Positions 48,259-58,471 of a DNA stretch of 64,000 bases are shown in pieces. The position numbers and the translations under genes are program-made. This DNA is from Methylobacterium sp. J-088. Its GTDB lineage: Bacteria > Pseudomonadota > Alphaproteobacteria > Rhizobiales > Beijerinckiaceae. Location: assembly GCF_022829295.1 (NCBI RefSeq), contig NZ_JAKSYH010000032.1:48486-112485 (forward strand), read 5' to 3'. Positions within the stretch are counted from its first letter, which is position 1, and every line of letters begins with the position of its first letter. Under the pieces are notes generated by a model. That model made no database searches, was not told the DNA's origin, and saw nothing but the letters and a program-made list of their open reading frames with translations.

Positions 48259-48648
48259 TCAAACGCGACGGCGCTTGCGCGGCCGACAGCCGTTATGCGG
48301 GATCGAGGTCACGTCACGGATCGAGGTCACAGTGAAGCCCGCGGCCTGAAGGGCGCGCAGCGCCGACTCGCGGCCCGAACCGGGACCCGACACCTCGACC
48401 TCGAGGGTGCGCATGCCATGTTCAGACGCCTTGCGAGCGGCATCTTCGGCCGCAACCTGGGCGGCGTACGGGGTCGACTTGCGCGAGCCCTTAAAGCCCA
48501 TCGCACCGGCGGACGACCACGAGATGGTGTTGCCCTGCGCGTCCGTGATGGTGATCATCGTGTTGTTGAACGAGGCGTTCACGTGGGCGACGCCCGACAC
48601 GATGTTCTTGCGTTCGCGACGACGGACGCGTTGCGGTTCTTTAGCCAT
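48259..48648 (-). CDS. rpsK: 30S ribosomal protein S11
   Basis: The 129-residue protein has the S11 core ([38 protein letters not shown]) and ends in the conserved [16 protein letters not shown]11 is part of the 30S platform. Confidence 0.98.
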   Translation of the reverse strand: MAKEPQRVRRRERKNIVSGVAHVNASFNNTMITITDAQGNTISWSSAGAMGFKGSRKSTPYAAQVAAEDAARKASEHGMRTLEVEVSGPGSGRESALRALQAAGFTVTSIRDVTSIPHNGCRPRKRRRV

Positions 48649-48820
48649 TCTGGTCTCACTCTTCCTTCAAGCGCGCCCGTAATGCCAGGCGCTCGGGATT
48701 CTTTTCGGGACTTGGCCGATCCGCCCGTGCAGGGCCGTCGAGCCAAAGCCAGGCACCCCTGTGGGACACCCGGCGCGACGGGAAAGAGGCCGCGCGAAAA
48801 CCGCCTCCGAACCCCAAAAA

Positions 48821-49189
48821 TTACTTCTTCTTGCCGGCGATCGGCTTCGCCTTGCCCTTGCGGGTACGGGCGTTGGTGTGCGTGCGCTGGCCGCGGACCG
48901 GCAGCTGCTTGCGGTGACGCAGGCCACGATAGGCGCCGAGATCCATCAAGCGCTTGATATTCATCGAGACTTCGCGGCGCAGGTCGCCCTCGACGAGGTA
49001 GTCGCGGTCAATCGTTTCGCGGATCTGGAGAACTTCGGCGTCGGTCAGCTGGTTGACCCGACGCTCGGCGGGGATATTCACCTTTTGGGTGATCTCTTCG
49101 GCCTTCTTGGCGCCGATGCCATGGATGTACTGAAGCGCGATGACGACGCGCTTGTTGGTCGGGATGTTGACGCCTGCAATACGGGCCAC
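48821..49189 (-). CDS. rpsM: 30S ribosomal protein S13
   Basis: The 122-residue protein starts at GTG 49189 ([20 protein letters not shown]) with GGAG upstream, and contains [21 protein letters not shown]13 lies in the 30S head. Usual 5' neighbours are adk/secY or rpmJ; here two small genes intervene before adk. Confidence 0.97.
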   Translation of the reverse strand: MARIAGVNIPTNKRVVIALQYIHGIGAKKAEEITQKVNIPAERRVNQLTDAEVLQIRETIDRDYLVEGDLRREVSMNIKRLMDLGAYRGLRHRKQLPVRGQRTHTNARTRKGKAKPIAGKKK

Positions 49190-49442
49190 AATCGCACTCC
49201 ATGTCGAGCCCGGCATGCCGGGCGGGTGTCATGCGCGTCCGGTGGAGGCCGGCCCCTGCGCACGTGAAACGACAACGCGGCCCGCGGGCGACCCTGGACA
49301 GGGTACCTCGAACCATCGGTCGGTTGGACGAAGGAGGGCCTGCTAGCGCGCGGGCGATCGGATGTCAACGAGGTGTCGGCGAGCCATGCGCCCGCATGCG
49401 TCGAACGCAGCACCTGAGACTGATCAATTCTGAGGAGCGACA

Positions 49443-49799
49443 ATGGCGGTTTTGACCAGCGACGGCGCGACCCTGAGAGCCTTTGCCGATTCGGTGCTGC
49501 GCGCCGCAGAGGAGGTTCTGGAGGAGGTCTTGCCCGTGACTCTCGCGGTGATCGGGGGTGTGCTTGCCGAAGCGGAGCCCGGATCCGTGGCGCTTCAGGA
49601 CGCAGACGACGGGCTGCCCCTGCTTTGGGGGACCTTCGCTGGTCGCCGCATTGTATTCCGCTACAATCCAAGGACGGCGATGATCGAGCTGCGCGAAGAC
49701 ACCGCCGAGGGCAACCCGTACCGTCTGTTCGGCCACCGCGCGCTACAAATGGACATCGTCAATTTCTTCGGCAGCCTGCGCCGGGAGGGGCGGATCTGA
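49443..49799 (+). CDS. Hypothetical protein, opposite strand within the ribosomal region
   Basis: The 118-residue protein begins MAVLTSDGATLRAFADSVLR and has a soluble alpha/beta-looking core (LLWGTFAGRRIVFRYNPRTA). GAGGAG lies five bases before the ATG, strongly supporting the start. No family is recognised. It runs against the flanking ribosomal genes and interrupts the adk-rpsM junction. Confidence 0.7.
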   Translation: MAVLTSDGATLRAFADSVLRAAEEVLEEVLPVTLAVIGGVLAEAEPGSVALQDADDGLPLLWGTFAGRRIVFRYNPRTAMIELREDTAEGNPYRLFGHRALQMDIVNFFGSLRREGRI

Positions 49800-49814
49800 A
49801 GCGCCGCCGGGGTC

Positions 49815-50045
49815 TCAGCGGAAGCCCTGGTTCCGCAACCGGCAAGTGCCACCCATATCCTGGTAGTCCGCCGGACAGCGACGGACGCACGCCCCCGCCG
49901 CGAATTTCAGCGGCGGCCTGCAAGCGTGGCGGAAGCGCTTCTCGCCGTACACGAAGGATTGGGCCGGGCTTTGTGCCAGGGCCGAACGGGGAGGAACAGC
50001 CGCCGCGATCAGGAGGATCGCGCTGGCGAGGTGTCGGAGCGTCAT
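49815..50045 (-). CDS. Small secreted Cys-containing protein
   Basis: About 76 residues: a signal peptide (MTLRHLASAILLIAAAVPPR, cut after ALA) and a mature part with four Cys (CRPPLKFAAGACVRRCPADY, GTCRLRNQGFR), likely disulfide-bonded in the periplasm. An upstream in-frame ATG at 50057 is an alternative. No family is recognised. It lies between adk and rpsM, convergent with the plus-strand gene. Confidence 0.6.
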   Translation of the reverse strand: MTLRHLASAILLIAAAVPPRSALAQSPAQSFVYGEKRFRHACRPPLKFAAGACVRRCPADYQDMGGTCRLRNQGFR

Positions 50046-50138
50046 GGCGTTTCCCATCGAGGATGCGCCTTCCAACCCTCCGTCAAAGCGGAGGTTTCAG
50101 AATCTTCGTATCACCACGCGTTCAACGATCGGCGGCGC

Positions 50139-50741
50139 TCAGGATGCCACCGGCTCCTCGTGCGGCTCAAGCACCGCCATTAGGTCAGCCGTGACCTTGT
50201 CAATCGGCTGCATGCCGTCGATCGTCTCCAGCATGCCCTTCTCGGCGTAATAAGCCGAGAGTGGCGCCGTCTGAGCGCGGTAGGCCTCCAGGCGCTGCTT
50301 GAACACCTCCGGCGTATCGTCCTTCCGCACGGCCTGGCCGCGAGCCAGTGTCTCGGCGGCACGTCGCTCGATCCGGCCGACCAGCGCGTTCTCGTCCACC
50401 TTCAGCTCGATGACGGCGGAGAGGTTCAAGCCCTTGCTGGCCAGCATGGCGCTCAGCGCCTCGGCCTGCGCGACGGTGCGGGGGAAACCATCGAGGATGA
50501 AGCCGCGGCGGGCATCCGGCTCCTCGATCCGGTCGGCGACGATCCCGACCACGATCCTGTCCGAGACGAGACCGCCCGATTCCATCACCGCCTTGGCCTC
50601 CAGGCCAACCGGTGTCTCAGCGGCGACGGCCGCGCGGAGCATGTCGCCCGTCGAGAGCTGCGGAATGCCGAAGCGCTGTACGATTCGCTCGGATTGCGTA
50701 CCCTTCCCCGCACCGGGCGGTCCGAGCAGAATGATGCGCAT
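50139..50741 (-). CDS. adk: Adenylate kinase
   Basis: The 200-residue enzyme (ATP + AMP to 2 ADP) has the P-loop [20 protein letters not shown], the AMP-site block [15 protein letters not shown] and [13 protein letters not shown]. The lid is short, which explains the length below the 214 of E. coli. It follows secY in the usual spc order. Confidence 0.96.
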   Translation of the reverse strand: MRIILLGPPGAGKGTQSERIVQRFGIPQLSTGDMLRAAVAAETPVGLEAKAVMESGGLVSDRIVVGIVADRIEEPDARRGFILDGFPRTVAQAEALSAMLASKGLNLSAVIELKVDENALVGRIERRAAETLARGQAVRKDDTPEVFKQRLEAYRAQTAPLSAYYAEKGMLETIDGMQPIDKVTADLMAVLEPHEEPVAS

Positions 50742-50910
50742 GGCGTTGTCCTCGTTCGGCCCACGCTCAGTGAGCTCTATCCGCCGTGGCGAAGCCTCCC
50801 TGGCATCGCCGGATTTGGGAATGGTCTAACGGGTCGCGGGTGCGCTGGCACCCGGACCTTTGGGCCAGAGGCGGGAGAAGTCTTGGCTCCGGCGCGTCTC
50901 TGTATCAGCC

Positions 50911-52257
50911 TCAGCGCCGGCGTTGCGTGGTCGAGGCGCCGCGCAGCTTGGCCTTCTTCACCAGACCCTCGTACTGATGCGCCATCAGGTGCCCGTGGAT
51001 CTGTGCCACCGTGTCCATCGTCACCGACACCACGATGAGCAGCGAGGTGCCGCCGAATCCGAGGCTCGCCGCCGCGTAGGACGACAGGATCTCAGGGCAG
51101 AGGCACACCAGGGTCAGGTACAGCGCGCCGATCACGGTGATGCGGGTCAGCACCTTGTCGATGAAGGCAGCGGTGCGCTCACCCGGGCGGATGCCGGGGA
51201 TGAAGCCGCCGTGCTTCTTCAGGTTGTCGGCCGTCTCCTGCGGATTGAAAACCACCGCGGTGTAGAAGAACGTGAAGAAGATGATCAGGGCCGCATAGAG
51301 CACTAGGAACAGCGGCGTTCCGTGGCCGAGATAGGCCGTGATTGTGCCGAGCCAGCCGGCAGCGCCGCCGTTCGCCGAGAAGCTTGCGGCCGTGGCCGGC
51401 AGCAGCAGCAGAGACGAGGCGAAGATCGGCGGGATCACGCCGGCGGTGTTGAGCTTAAGTGGCAGGAACGAAGTCTGGCCCTCGTACATCCGGTTGCCGA
51501 CCTGACGCTTCGGGTAGTTGATCAGCAGCCGGCGCTGGGCCCGCTCCATAAACACAATGAAGTAAACCAGCGCCACCGCGGCCACGCCGACGCCCAGGAT
51601 GATGATCGGAGAGAGTGCGCCAGTGCGGCCGAGTTCGAGGGCGCCCGCGATCGCCACCGGCAGATGGGCGACGATGCCGGCGAAGATGATGAGCGACGAG
51701 CCGTTGCCGATGCCGCGCGAGGTGATCTGCTCGCCGAGCCACATCAGGAACAGGGTGCCGCCGGTCAGCGTGATCACCGTCGAGGCCAGGAAGAACGGGC
51801 CGGGGTCGATCGCAGCCGAGGAGCCCTGAAGGCCGATGGCGATGCCCCAGGACTGAACCAGCGCCAGCACCACCGTCAGGTAGCGGGTGTACTGGTTGAT
51901 GACCTTGCGGCCTGACTCGCCCTCCTTCTTCAGCGCCTCCAGGCTCGGGATCACCGAGGTCAGGAGCTGCACGATGATCGAGGCCGAGATGTACGGCATG
52001 ATGTTGAGGGCGAAGATCGCCATGCGCTCGACGGCACCGCCGGAGAACATGTTGAACAGGCCCAGCACGCCGCCCGCCTGCTGCTGGAAGTTGCGGGCGA
52101 ACTGCTCCGGATCGATGCCGGGGATCGGGATGTACGTGCCCAGCCGGAACACCACGAGGGCGCCGAGCGTGAACCAGATGCGCTTCTTCAGCTCATCGGC
52201 CTTGGCGATCGCACCGAAGTTGAGGTTGGCGGCAAGCTGCTCGGCGGCTGAGGCCAT
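50911..52257 (-). CDS. secY: Protein translocase subunit SecY
   Basis: The 448-residue channel protein has ten membrane helices. Blocks: RIWFTLGALVVFRLGTYIPI, INPEFARNFQQ-like plug region, MPYISASIIVQLLTSVIPSL, and the C-terminal GSSLIIFAGIVAHLP with TAVVFNPQETADNLKKHGGF. It forms the Sec channel with SecE and SecG. An intrinsic terminator-like hairpin lies between rplO and this gene. Confidence 0.98.
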   Translation of the reverse strand: MASAAEQLAANLNFGAIAKADELKKRIWFTLGALVVFRLGTYIPIPGIDPEQFARNFQQQAGGVLGLFNMFSGGAVERMAIFALNIMPYISASIIVQLLTSVIPSLEALKKEGESGRKVINQYTRYLTVVLALVQSWGIAIGLQGSSAAIDPGPFFLASTVITLTGGTLFLMWLGEQITSRGIGNGSSLIIFAGIVAHLPVAIAGALELGRTGALSPIIILGVGVAAVALVYFIVFMERAQRRLLINYPKRQVGNRMYEGQTSFLPLKLNTAGVIPPIFASSLLLLPATAASFSANGGAAGWLGTITAYLGHGTPLFLVLYAALIIFFTFFYTAVVFNPQETADNLKKHGGFIPGIRPGERTAAFIDKVLTRITVIGALYLTLVCLCPEILSSYAAASLGFGGTSLLIVVSVTMDTVAQIHGHLMAHQYEGLVKKAKLRGASTTQRRR

Positions 52258-52308
52258 AAGCGTCGCGTCCTGGACATGTCGCCGGGCGGAGGATGCCCGG
52301 ATGAAACG

Positions 52309-52342
52309 AAAAACGGCGGCCCGCGTGGTCGCAGGGCCGCCG
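52309..52342 (-). terminator. Terminator-like hairpin between rplO and secY
   Basis: On the minus strand, CGGCGGCCC, an 11-base loop and GGGCCGCCG form a perfect 9-bp stem followed by GTTTTTCGTTTC. It lies 70 bp after the rplO stop and 52 bp before the secY start, where operons are normally continuous. It could be an attenuator that lowers secY-adk expression relative to ribosomal proteins. Confidence 0.7.
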
Positions 52343-52411
52343 CTCGAAGGATCGGCTTAAAGGGTGCGCCGGGCCCGTGCAACGGGTCCCGGCGTCGCCC
52401 CTTCGCGTCCG

Positions 52412-52915
52412 TCAGGCCGTGGCCGCCTCGCGGCTGCCGCGGGTGGAGGCACCCTGGGCGTAGACGGTGGTGACCGAACCGCCGGCTTTCTCGACCGCCT
52501 CGACGGCGGACTTGGAGGCGCGGGTGACCTCGAAGCTGAGCTTCTCAGTCAGCTCGCCGACGCCGAGCAGCTTCACGCCGTCGCGGGGACGGGCGATAAT
52601 GCCGGCGGCGACCAGGGTCTCGACCGTAACGGTCGCGGCCTTGTCGAGCTTGCCAGCGTCAACTGCCTCCTGGATCCGCCCGAGGTTCACCTCGTTCAAG
52701 TCCTGAGCATAGAGGTTGTTGAAGCCGCGCTTCGGCAGGCGACGATGCAGCGGCATCTGACCGCCCTCGAAGCCCTTGATGGACACGCCGGTCCGGGCCT
52801 TCTGACCCTTCACGCCGCGACCCGCGGTCTTGCCCTTGCCGGAGCCGATGCCCCGGCCGACACGCATCCGGTCCTTGGTGGCGCCGGGATTGTCGCTGAT
52901 CTCGTTGAGCTTCAT
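52412..52915 (-). CDS. rplO: 50S ribosomal protein L15
   Basis: The 167-residue protein starts [20 protein letters not shown] and has the Gly/Lys-rich loop [20 protein letters not shown] and the [17 protein letters not shown] block of L15. Confidence 0.97.
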   Translation of the reverse strand: MKLNEISDNPGATKDRMRVGRGIGSGKGKTAGRGVKGQKARTGVSIKGFEGGQMPLHRRLPKRGFNNLYAQDLNEVNLGRIQEAVDAGKLDKAATVTVETLVAAGIIARPRDGVKLLGVGELTEKLSFEVTRASKSAVEAVEKAGGSVTTVYAQGASTRGSREAATA

Positions 52916-52925
52916 CGGGACCTCC

Positions 52926-53117
52926 TCACGCCACGTCGCCGTGGACGCGCACGAGGTGCGCAACCTTGCGGATCATGCCGCGCACGGAGGGGGTATCCTC
53001 CAGCTCGGACACGCGGTGGAGCTTGTTGAGCTTCAGGCCGATCAGCGTCTGGCGCTGGCTGGCCTCACGGCGGATCGGCGAGCCGATCTGTTCGATACGG
53101 ACGGTCTTCTGTGCCAT
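52926..53117 (-). CDS. rpmD: 50S ribosomal protein L30
   Basis: The 63-residue protein [20 protein letters not shown] with [20 protein letters not shown] matches L30. It sits in the expected rpsE-rpmD-rplO order, with about 10 bp on each side. Confidence 0.95.
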   Translation of the reverse strand: MAQKTVRIEQIGSPIRREASQRQTLIGLKLNKLHRVSELEDTPSVRGMIRKVAHLVRVHGDVA

Positions 53118-53128
53118 CGGACCCTCCC

Positions 53129-53716
53129 TTACGCGACCGCGGCTTCGGATTGGTCGGCCGGATCGGCATCGCGGCGACGCGACTGGAGCGTCGACACCTT
53201 GATGCCGCGGCGGGCCGCCACGGAGCGCGGGCTATCCTCGTTCTTGAGCGCCTCGAAGGTGGCGCGCACGAGGTTGTAGGGGTTCGACGAACCCAGCGAC
53301 TTGGCGACGACGTCCTGCATGCCGAGCGTCTCGAACACGGCGCGCATCGGGCCGCCGGCGATGATGCCGGTACCCTGCGGAGCCGCGCGGAGGATCACCT
53401 TGCCGGCGCCGTGACGACCATTGACGTCGTGGTGCAGGGTCCGGCCCTCGCGGAGCGAGACGCGGATCAGACCGCGCTTGGCGGCTTCCGTCGCCTTGCG
53501 GATCGCCTCCGGCACCTCACGGGCCTTACCGTGGCCGAAGCCGACGCGGCCCTTCTGGTCGCCGACGACGACGAGGGCTGCGAAGCCGAAGCGACGGCCG
53601 CCCTTCACCACCTTGGCGACGCGGTTGATGTGGACGAGCTTGTCCACGAACTCGCTGTCGCGCTCCTCGCGATCATCGCGGCGGCCGCGGCCCCCGCCTT
53701 CCCGTTCACGTGCCAT
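53129..53716 (-). CDS. rpsE: 30S ribosomal protein S5
   Basis: The 195-residue protein has [39 protein letters not shown] and the [19 protein letters not shown]-terminal block. S5 affects decoding fidelity. It is separated from rplR by a 156-bp gap, longer than usual. Confidence 0.97.
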   Translation of the reverse strand: MAREREGGGRGRRDDREERDSEFVDKLVHINRVAKVVKGGRRFGFAALVVVGDQKGRVGFGHGKAREVPEAIRKATEAAKRGLIRVSLREGRTLHHDVNGRHGAGKVILRAAPQGTGIIAGGPMRAVFETLGMQDVVAKSLGSSNPYNLVRATFEALKNEDSPRSVAARRGIKVSTLQSRRRDADPADQSEAAVA

Positions 53717-53872
53717 GGTTTTACCTATTCATCTCACTGGCGCGGCCGGCGGGGCCGCTCGCTCGATTGATTGTCGAATGCCGGACACGCAGCGCACGTC
53801 CAGCCCGCCGTCGTTCAACGGTCCTGAATAGACGTGCCGTCGGCATCAACGCCGAGGGCACGTCCAATAAAA

Positions 53873-54235
53873 TCAGAACTCCAGGCCACCCTCGCGGGCA
53901 GCCTCGGCCACGGCCGCGACACGGCCGTGATAGATGTAGCCGGAGCGGTCGAAGATTACCTTCGTGACGCCCGCGGCCTTGGCGCGCTCGGCCACCAGCT
54001 TGCCCACCGCCTTGGCGGCGGCGACGTCGGCGCCGGTCTTGAGTTCGCCCTTGAGTGCTTTGTCGATCGACGAGGCGGCGGCCAGCGTCTTGCCGGCGAC
54101 GTCGTCGATGACCTGCACGTAGATCTGCTTCGACGAGCGGAACACCGAGAGCCGCGGACGGCCATTGGCGGCCGCCCGCAGCGCGCGGCGAACGCGCGCC
54201 TTGCGGCGATCGAGGGCTTCGAGCTTGCGAGACAT
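53873..54235 (-). CDS. rplR: 50S ribosomal protein L18
   Basis: The 120-residue 5S-rRNA-binding protein has [35 protein letters not shown] and [20 protein letters not shown], as in L18. Confidence 0.97.
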   Translation of the reverse strand: MSRKLEALDRRKARVRRALRAAANGRPRLSVFRSSKQIYVQVIDDVAGKTLAAASSIDKALKGELKTGADVAAAKAVGKLVAERAKAAGVTKVIFDRSGYIYHGRVAAVAEAAREGGLEF

Positions 54236-54245
54236 GATGCCCTCC

Positions 54246-54779
54246 TTACTTCTTCTTGCCTTCCTTGCGGAAGATGAACTCGCCCGCGTACCTCACGCCC
54301 TTGCCCTTGTAGGGCTCGGGTCCGCGGTAATCGCGGATCTCAGCGGCGACCTGACCGACCTGCTGGCGGTTGATCCCGGTGATCGTGATCTCGGTGGGCT
54401 TCGGGGTAACGATCGTGATCCCGGCGGGGATCTCATACTCGATGTCGTGGCTGTAGCCGAGCGACAGCTTGAGGGCCTTGCCGGCCATCGCAGCGCGGTA
54501 ACCGACGCCGGTGATCTCGAGCTTCTTCTCGAAGCCCTTCGACACACCCTCGACGATGTTGGCGATCTGCGCCCGCGACGTGCCCCACAGGGAGCGCGCC
54601 GGCTTGGACTGGTTGACGGGCTGCACCTCGATGGCGCCGTCCTTCATCGCCACGTTGACGAGCGAAGGAACGACGAACGAGAGTTCACCCTTCGAACCCT
54701 TCATCTTTACGGTCTGGCCGGTGACGGTGGCGGTAACGCCGGCCGGCACGGGGACCGGCTTCTTGCCTACGCGAGACAT
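54246..54779 (-). CDS. rplF: 50S ribosomal protein L6
   Basis: The 177-residue protein has [20 protein letters not shown], the two-lobed L6 fold and the C-terminal signature [20 protein letters not shown]. Confidence 0.98.
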   Translation of the reverse strand: MSRVGKKPVPVPAGVTATVTGQTVKMKGSKGELSFVVPSLVNVAMKDGAIEVQPVNQSKPARSLWGTSRAQIANIVEGVSKGFEKKLEITGVGYRAAMAGKALKLSLGYSHDIEYEIPAGITIVTPKPTEITITGINRQQVGQVAAEIRDYRGPEPYKGKGVRYAGEFIFRKEGKKK

Positions 54780-54802
54780 GGGATAACCTCCTTATGTCCC
54801 GA

Positions 54803-55198
54803 TCAGAACACGGTGCAGAGCACTTCACCGCCGACGTTGCGCTCGCGCGCCTCGTGGTCGGCCATGACGCCCTGCGGGGTGGAGACGATGGTCACGCCGA
54901 GGCCGTCGGCCACGTGCGGCAGATCACCAACCGACGAGTAGACCCGGCGGCCCGGCTTCGAGACGCGCTTGATCTCACGGATCACCGGGCGCCCGTCGTA
55001 GTACTTGAGCTCGATGGCGAACTCGGTGCGGCCGTTGCCAAGGTCGGTGGCCGCGTAATCGCGGATGTAGCCCTCGGACTTCAGCACGTTCAGGACGTTG
55101 GCGCGCAGGCGCGAGCCGGGTGTCTGAACGACGTTGCGACGGCGCAGCTGACCGTTGCGGATGCGGGTGAGCATGTCGCCCACGGGATCGTTAACCAT
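54803..55198 (-). CDS. rpsH: 30S ribosomal protein S8
   Basis: The 131-residue protein has [20 protein letters not shown] and the C-terminal [20 protein letters not shown] block. S8 is the spc-operon translational repressor in E. coli; whether it acts here is unknown, given the changed operon start. Confidence 0.97.
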   Translation of the reverse strand: MVNDPVGDMLTRIRNGQLRRRNVVQTPGSRLRANVLNVLKSEGYIRDYAATDLGNGRTEFAIELKYYDGRPVIREIKRVSKPGRRVYSSVGDLPHVADGLGVTIVSTPQGVMADHEARERNVGGEVLCTVF

Positions 55199-55208
55199 GG
55201 GGACCTCC

Positions 55209-55514
55209 TTACCAGCTCGACTTGACCAGGCCGGGGATCAGGCCCCGGTTGCCAAGCTCGCGCAGCGCCACGCGCGAGATGCCCATCTTGCGATAAAAGG
55301 CGCGCGGGCGGCCGGTCATGCCGCAGCGATTGCGGATGCGGGTGGCCGACGAATTGCGCGGCAGTTCCGCGAGCTTGAGGCGCGCCTCGAAGCGCTCCTC
55401 CATTTCGAGGCCATCGTTGTTGGCGATCTCGAGGAGCGCCTTACGCTTGGCTGCGAAGCGCTTCACCAGCGCCTTGCGAGCCTCATTCTTCTCGACTGAG
55501 CTTTTCTTCGACAT
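55209..55514 (-). CDS. rpsN: 30S ribosomal protein S14 (zinc-free type)
   Basis: The 101-residue protein begins [20 protein letters not shown] and has [20 protein letters not shown]. It lacks the paired Cys motif of the zinc-binding short form, so it is the longer zinc-free S14. Confidence 0.97.
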   Translation of the reverse strand: MSKKSSVEKNEARKALVKRFAAKRKALLEIANNDGLEMEERFEARLKLAELPRNSSATRIRNRCGMTGRPRAFYRKMGISRVALRELGNRGLIPGLVKSSW

Positions 55515-55554
55515 GTGGTCTATCTCCGGTGTCCGCGTCTGAAGCCCGAGGGCT

Positions 55555-56121
55555 TCACTGCCGGAACGGGAACTGGAAGGCGGCGAGCAGGGCCTTAGCC
55601 TCGGCATCGGTCTTGGCGGTGGTCGCCACGACGATGTCCATGCCCCAGGTCTGCTCGGCCTTGTCGTAGGAGATCTCCGGAAACACGAGGTGTTCCTTGA
55701 GACCGAGCGCGTAGTTGCCGCGGCCGTCGAACGAACGCGGGTTCAGGCCGCGGAAGTCACGCACGCGCGGCAGCGCGATGGTGATCAGCCGGTCCATGAA
55801 CTCGTACATGCGCTGCTTGCGCAGGGTCACCTTGCAGCCGATCGGCATGCCCTCGCGAACCTTGAAGGTCGCGATGGCCTTGCGAGCCTTGGTGATGACC
55901 GGCTTCTGGCCGGCGATCAGGGCGAGGTCGCCCGCAGCCACGGACGCCTTCTTGGAATCCGCGGTGGACTCGCCGACGCCCATGTTGATCACGATTTTCG
56001 TGATCTGCGGCACTTCCATCGGGTTCTTGTAGCCGAACTGCTCGATCAGCTTCTGGCGCACCACCTCGTCGTAGTGCTTGCGCATACGCGGAGTGTAGGC
56101 GTTCTTGTCGGCCTCAGCCAT
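55555..56121 (-). CDS. rplE: 50S ribosomal protein L5
   Basis: The 188-residue protein has [39 protein letters not shown] and [20 protein letters not shown]. It binds 5S rRNA and the P-site tRNA region. Its ATG overlaps the rplX end by 8 bases. Confidence 0.98.
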   Translation of the reverse strand: MAEADKNAYTPRMRKHYDEVVRQKLIEQFGYKNPMEVPQITKIVINMGVGESTADSKKASVAAGDLALIAGQKPVITKARKAIATFKVREGMPIGCKVTLRKQRMYEFMDRLITIALPRVRDFRGLNPRSFDGRGNYALGLKEHLVFPEISYDKAEQTWGMDIVVATTAKTDAEAKALLAAFQFPFRQ

Positions 56122-56428
56122 CGATCTGATCCCCCGTGGTCTTGGCGAACCGGACCTTGCGCCCGTCTTCGAGGATGCGGAAACCCACGCGGGTCGGCTT
56201 GCCGTTGGCATCCGCGACCGCGATGTTCGAGAGCTGGATGGCGGCCTCCTTGGAGATGATGCCGCCTTCCTGGTTCTGGGTCTGCTTCTGGTGCTTCTTG
56301 ATCAGGTTGATGCCGCGCACGAAGGCCCGGCCTTCCTTCGGCAGAACCTGGATCACCTCGCCCGAGCGACCCGAGTCGCGGCCGGTGAGCACGACGACCT
56401 TGTCGCCCTTCTTGATCTTGGCAGCCAT
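56114..56428 (-). CDS. rplX: 50S ribosomal protein L24
   Basis: The 104-residue protein has the KOW motif ([20 protein letters not shown]) and [20 protein letters not shown] of L24. The start overlaps the rplN stop by one base (TAATG). Confidence 0.97.
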   Translation of the reverse strand: MAAKIKKGDKVVVLTGRDSGRSGEVIQVLPKEGRAFVRGINLIKKHQKQTQNQEGGIISKEAAIQLSNIAVADANGKPTRVGFRILEDGRKVRFAKTTGDQIDG

Positions 56429-56796
56429 TACAGCACCTCCGGAGCCAGGGAGATGATCTTCATGTGGTTGCGGGCGCGCAGCTCGCGCGGAACCGGTCCG
56501 AAGATACGGGTGCCGATCGGCTCCTTCTGATTGTTGATCAGGACCGCAGCATTCTTGTCGAAGCGGATCACCGATCCGTCGACGCGCTTCACGGCCTTGG
56601 CCGTCCGAACGACGACCGCCTTCATGACGTCGCCCTTCTTGACGCGACCGCGCGGGATCGCCTCCTTGACCGAGACGACGATGACGTCGCCCACGCCGGC
56701 ATATTTACGCTTCGACCCGCCGAGGACCTTGATGCACATCACACGGCGTGCACCCGAGTTGTCGGCAACGTCCAGATTCGTCTGCATCTGGATCAC
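56428..56796 (-). CDS. rplN: 50S ribosomal protein L14
   Basis: The 122-residue protein ([20 protein letters not shown] start, GTG at 56796, AAGGAG upstream) has the L14 core [20 protein letters not shown]. It is normally preceded by rpsQ; here it is the first gene of the minus-strand cluster. Confidence 0.97.
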   Translation of the reverse strand: MIQMQTNLDVADNSGARRVMCIKVLGGSKRKYAGVGDVIVVSVKEAIPRGRVKKGDVMKAVVVRTAKAVKRVDGSVIRFDKNAAVLINNQKEPIGTRIFGPVPRELRARNHMKIISLAPEVL

Positions 56797-57212
56797 GTGC
56801 GTGACTCCTTGTTTCAGGCGGGTTTCCGCACGCGGACGGTATTGCCCGGCGGACGACGCCTGATGGGGATCTGATGTCCCCGGCTCATGTGTTCGACCGC
56901 GCTGGCGGTGTCTGACGACACCGGCGCGGTCACCGCGTTCACAGGGTGCGAGCACCCATCGAAATTGTCGCGAAGGCCGGGCGGATACTACGGGCGGCCC
57001 GGGAAGGCAAGCCGAGCGGCAAGAATTTCGGCGTGACGGGTCAGAACGCGCCCCTCCCCCAGTCGCATTCCGCTGGCGGCCCATGCGCCCGGGACAGGGT
57101 GCTGCGGTTAATTCTGCAACGAACTCTATGCCCGACCGGCGACGCGACAAGCGAGTCTGCGTCAGGTCTGAGCTCCGGGCTCGGTCGCCGAAGCACGGCG
57201 ACACAACAGGAA
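56797..57212 (-). promoter_or_regulatory. Upstream region of the spc operon with a leader hairpin
   Basis: No gene is seen in this 416-bp stretch; long frames here are antisense shadows. It must hold the promoter that drives rplN onward now that the S10 genes are not upstream. A bulged stem-loop at 56896-56930 (CGGTGTC-TGAC-GACACCG inside ACCGCGC...GCGCGGT) lies about 100 bases before the rplN start and could be a transcript leader structure. Confidence 0.5.
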
Positions 57213-57242
57213 GGGCCGGTGCGCAGAACTGCGCACCGGCCC
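57213..57242 (-). terminator. Perfect GC-rich hairpin after the gene at 57265
   Basis: GGGCCGGTGCGCAG-AA-CTGCGCACCGGCCC is a perfect 14-base palindrome around two bases, 22 bp after the stop of the small gene upstream. On the minus strand it is followed by TTCCTGTT, a weak T-run. It likely insulates that gene from the spc operon. Confidence 0.65.
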
Positions 57243-57264
57243 ACATCTCACAAAGGCAGTCCGA

Positions 57265-57642
57265 TCAGGCGGGCTGGCCGGCCGATTCGAACAGGAAGCC
57301 GTCCAGGCTGGGAATCGTGACCGCTGCCCCGCTGGCGGGCTTCGACAGGCGCCACGGCCGCTCGCCCCGTGCGCGGATCGCCTCGGAGGGACGCAGGCGG
57401 CGCATGGTGCCGTCCTCCCGCATCTCCTCGATCCCCAGGAAGCCGTAGACCTGAAGGCGGGACGCCGTGAGCTTGGTCGCCCGATCCTCAGCGGCCAAAA
57501 CCATGCTGCCGGTGGCGTAGACGGCGTCCAACAGGGAACGCTGCTCGCTGCGGCGCCGATCGCGCGCCTCCCGCTCGCCCGGTGCCTGGGCAGGAAGGGG
57601 CCGCCGGAACGGAACGACGTTGCTGACCGCGACGCAACCCAT
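57265..57642 (-). CDS. Hypothetical protein, 125 residues
   Basis: The protein begins MGCVAVSNVVPFRRPLPAQA, followed by a charged stretch and a globular part (LLDAVYATGSMVLAAEDRAT, RLQVYGFLGIEEMREDGT). No family is recognised. ATG 57642 has GAGGG eight bases upstream; TTG 57648 is an alternative. It ends in the strong hairpin at 57213. Confidence 0.6.
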   Translation of the reverse strand: MGCVAVSNVVPFRRPLPAQAPGEREARDRRRSEQRSLLDAVYATGSMVLAAEDRATKLTASRLQVYGFLGIEEMREDGTMRRLRPSEAIRARGERPWRLSKPASGAAVTIPSLDGFLFESAGQPA

Positions 57643-57862
57643 ACGCAAGACCCTCGACGCGAACTGGGGGCGGCCCGGCCACCCGTTGATCGCGACACTT
57701 CGACGGTTTGCTTTAAACTTCCGTAGACCATCGCGCGGCGCCCCTGCCCCGATCCGGCACGCCGGGACGTCATGCAGGCGTGCCGCAGCTTAGCCACGAG
57801 GGCCGCCGGGCCCCCTGGGGCAGCGCCGCCGCCAGCCGATCGAGGGCCAGGCAGAGCGCACC

Positions 57863-58471
57863 TTAGACGGCCCCGACGAACAGAAAGATCTCGGTCGGGT
57901 AGACCATGGCGCGGGTGTTCACCTGCGCGGCCACGAAGGACAGTTCTGGCACGCCGGTCACTCAGGCGAGCGACGTATCCTCGATCAGCGAGGTCCATTG
58001 ATTGACGAAGGACGGCGCCATGGCGCGCAGGGCCTGCGGCAGGACGATGACGCGCAGCACTTGCCCGCGGCCGAAGCCGAGCGCGAGACCGGCTGCCCAC
58101 TGGCCGATGCTCTCGATCCCGGCCGCGACTCCGCAAGCGAGGTAGGCACCGCCGACGAGCGAAAGCGCCGCCGCCACGGTGCCGATCTCCGGAACCGACA
58201 CGTCGAACTGGATCGGCAGCAGAAAGTAGCTTCAGTCGGCAAGCATCAGGATCGGAATGGCCCGGAAGAAGCCGAGACCGAGGATCAGTGCCCGCCGCCC
58301 TGCGCCCGCGCTCATCGCGAGCCCAACGCCAAGCAAGAGTCCGAGCGCTGCCGAGGCGACACCGGACAGCCCGGAGAGAATCAACGTCAGCGCAAGACCG
58401 CCGATCGGCCCGTCGAGCCAAGCCCCGACCAGCAGGTAGCCGAGATTGTCTGTGATGACCGCGAGGTTCAT
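57863..58471 (-). pseudogene. Amino-acid ABC transporter permease 2, decayed
   Basis: The frame from ATG 58471 (MNLAVITDNLGYLLVGAWLD) encodes a HisM/GltK-type polar amino-acid permease with the EAA-loop region LRVIVLPQALRAMAPSFVNQ, but it is interrupted in frame by TGA at 58234-58232 (after PILMLAD), TGA at 57964-57962 (after DTSLA) and TAA at 57865-57863 (after FLFVGAV). Sequence on both sides of each stop stays homologous to the family, so these are nonsense changes in one otherwise intact frame. The start overlaps the permease 1 stop (ATGA). Confidence 0.85.

Noticed and set aside
58232..58234. TGA in the permease as a possible selenocysteine or recoded codon
   Set aside because: The same operon has TAG and TAA stops as well, plus a frame loss in the binding protein. 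No family member uses selenocysteine there. Decay is simpler.
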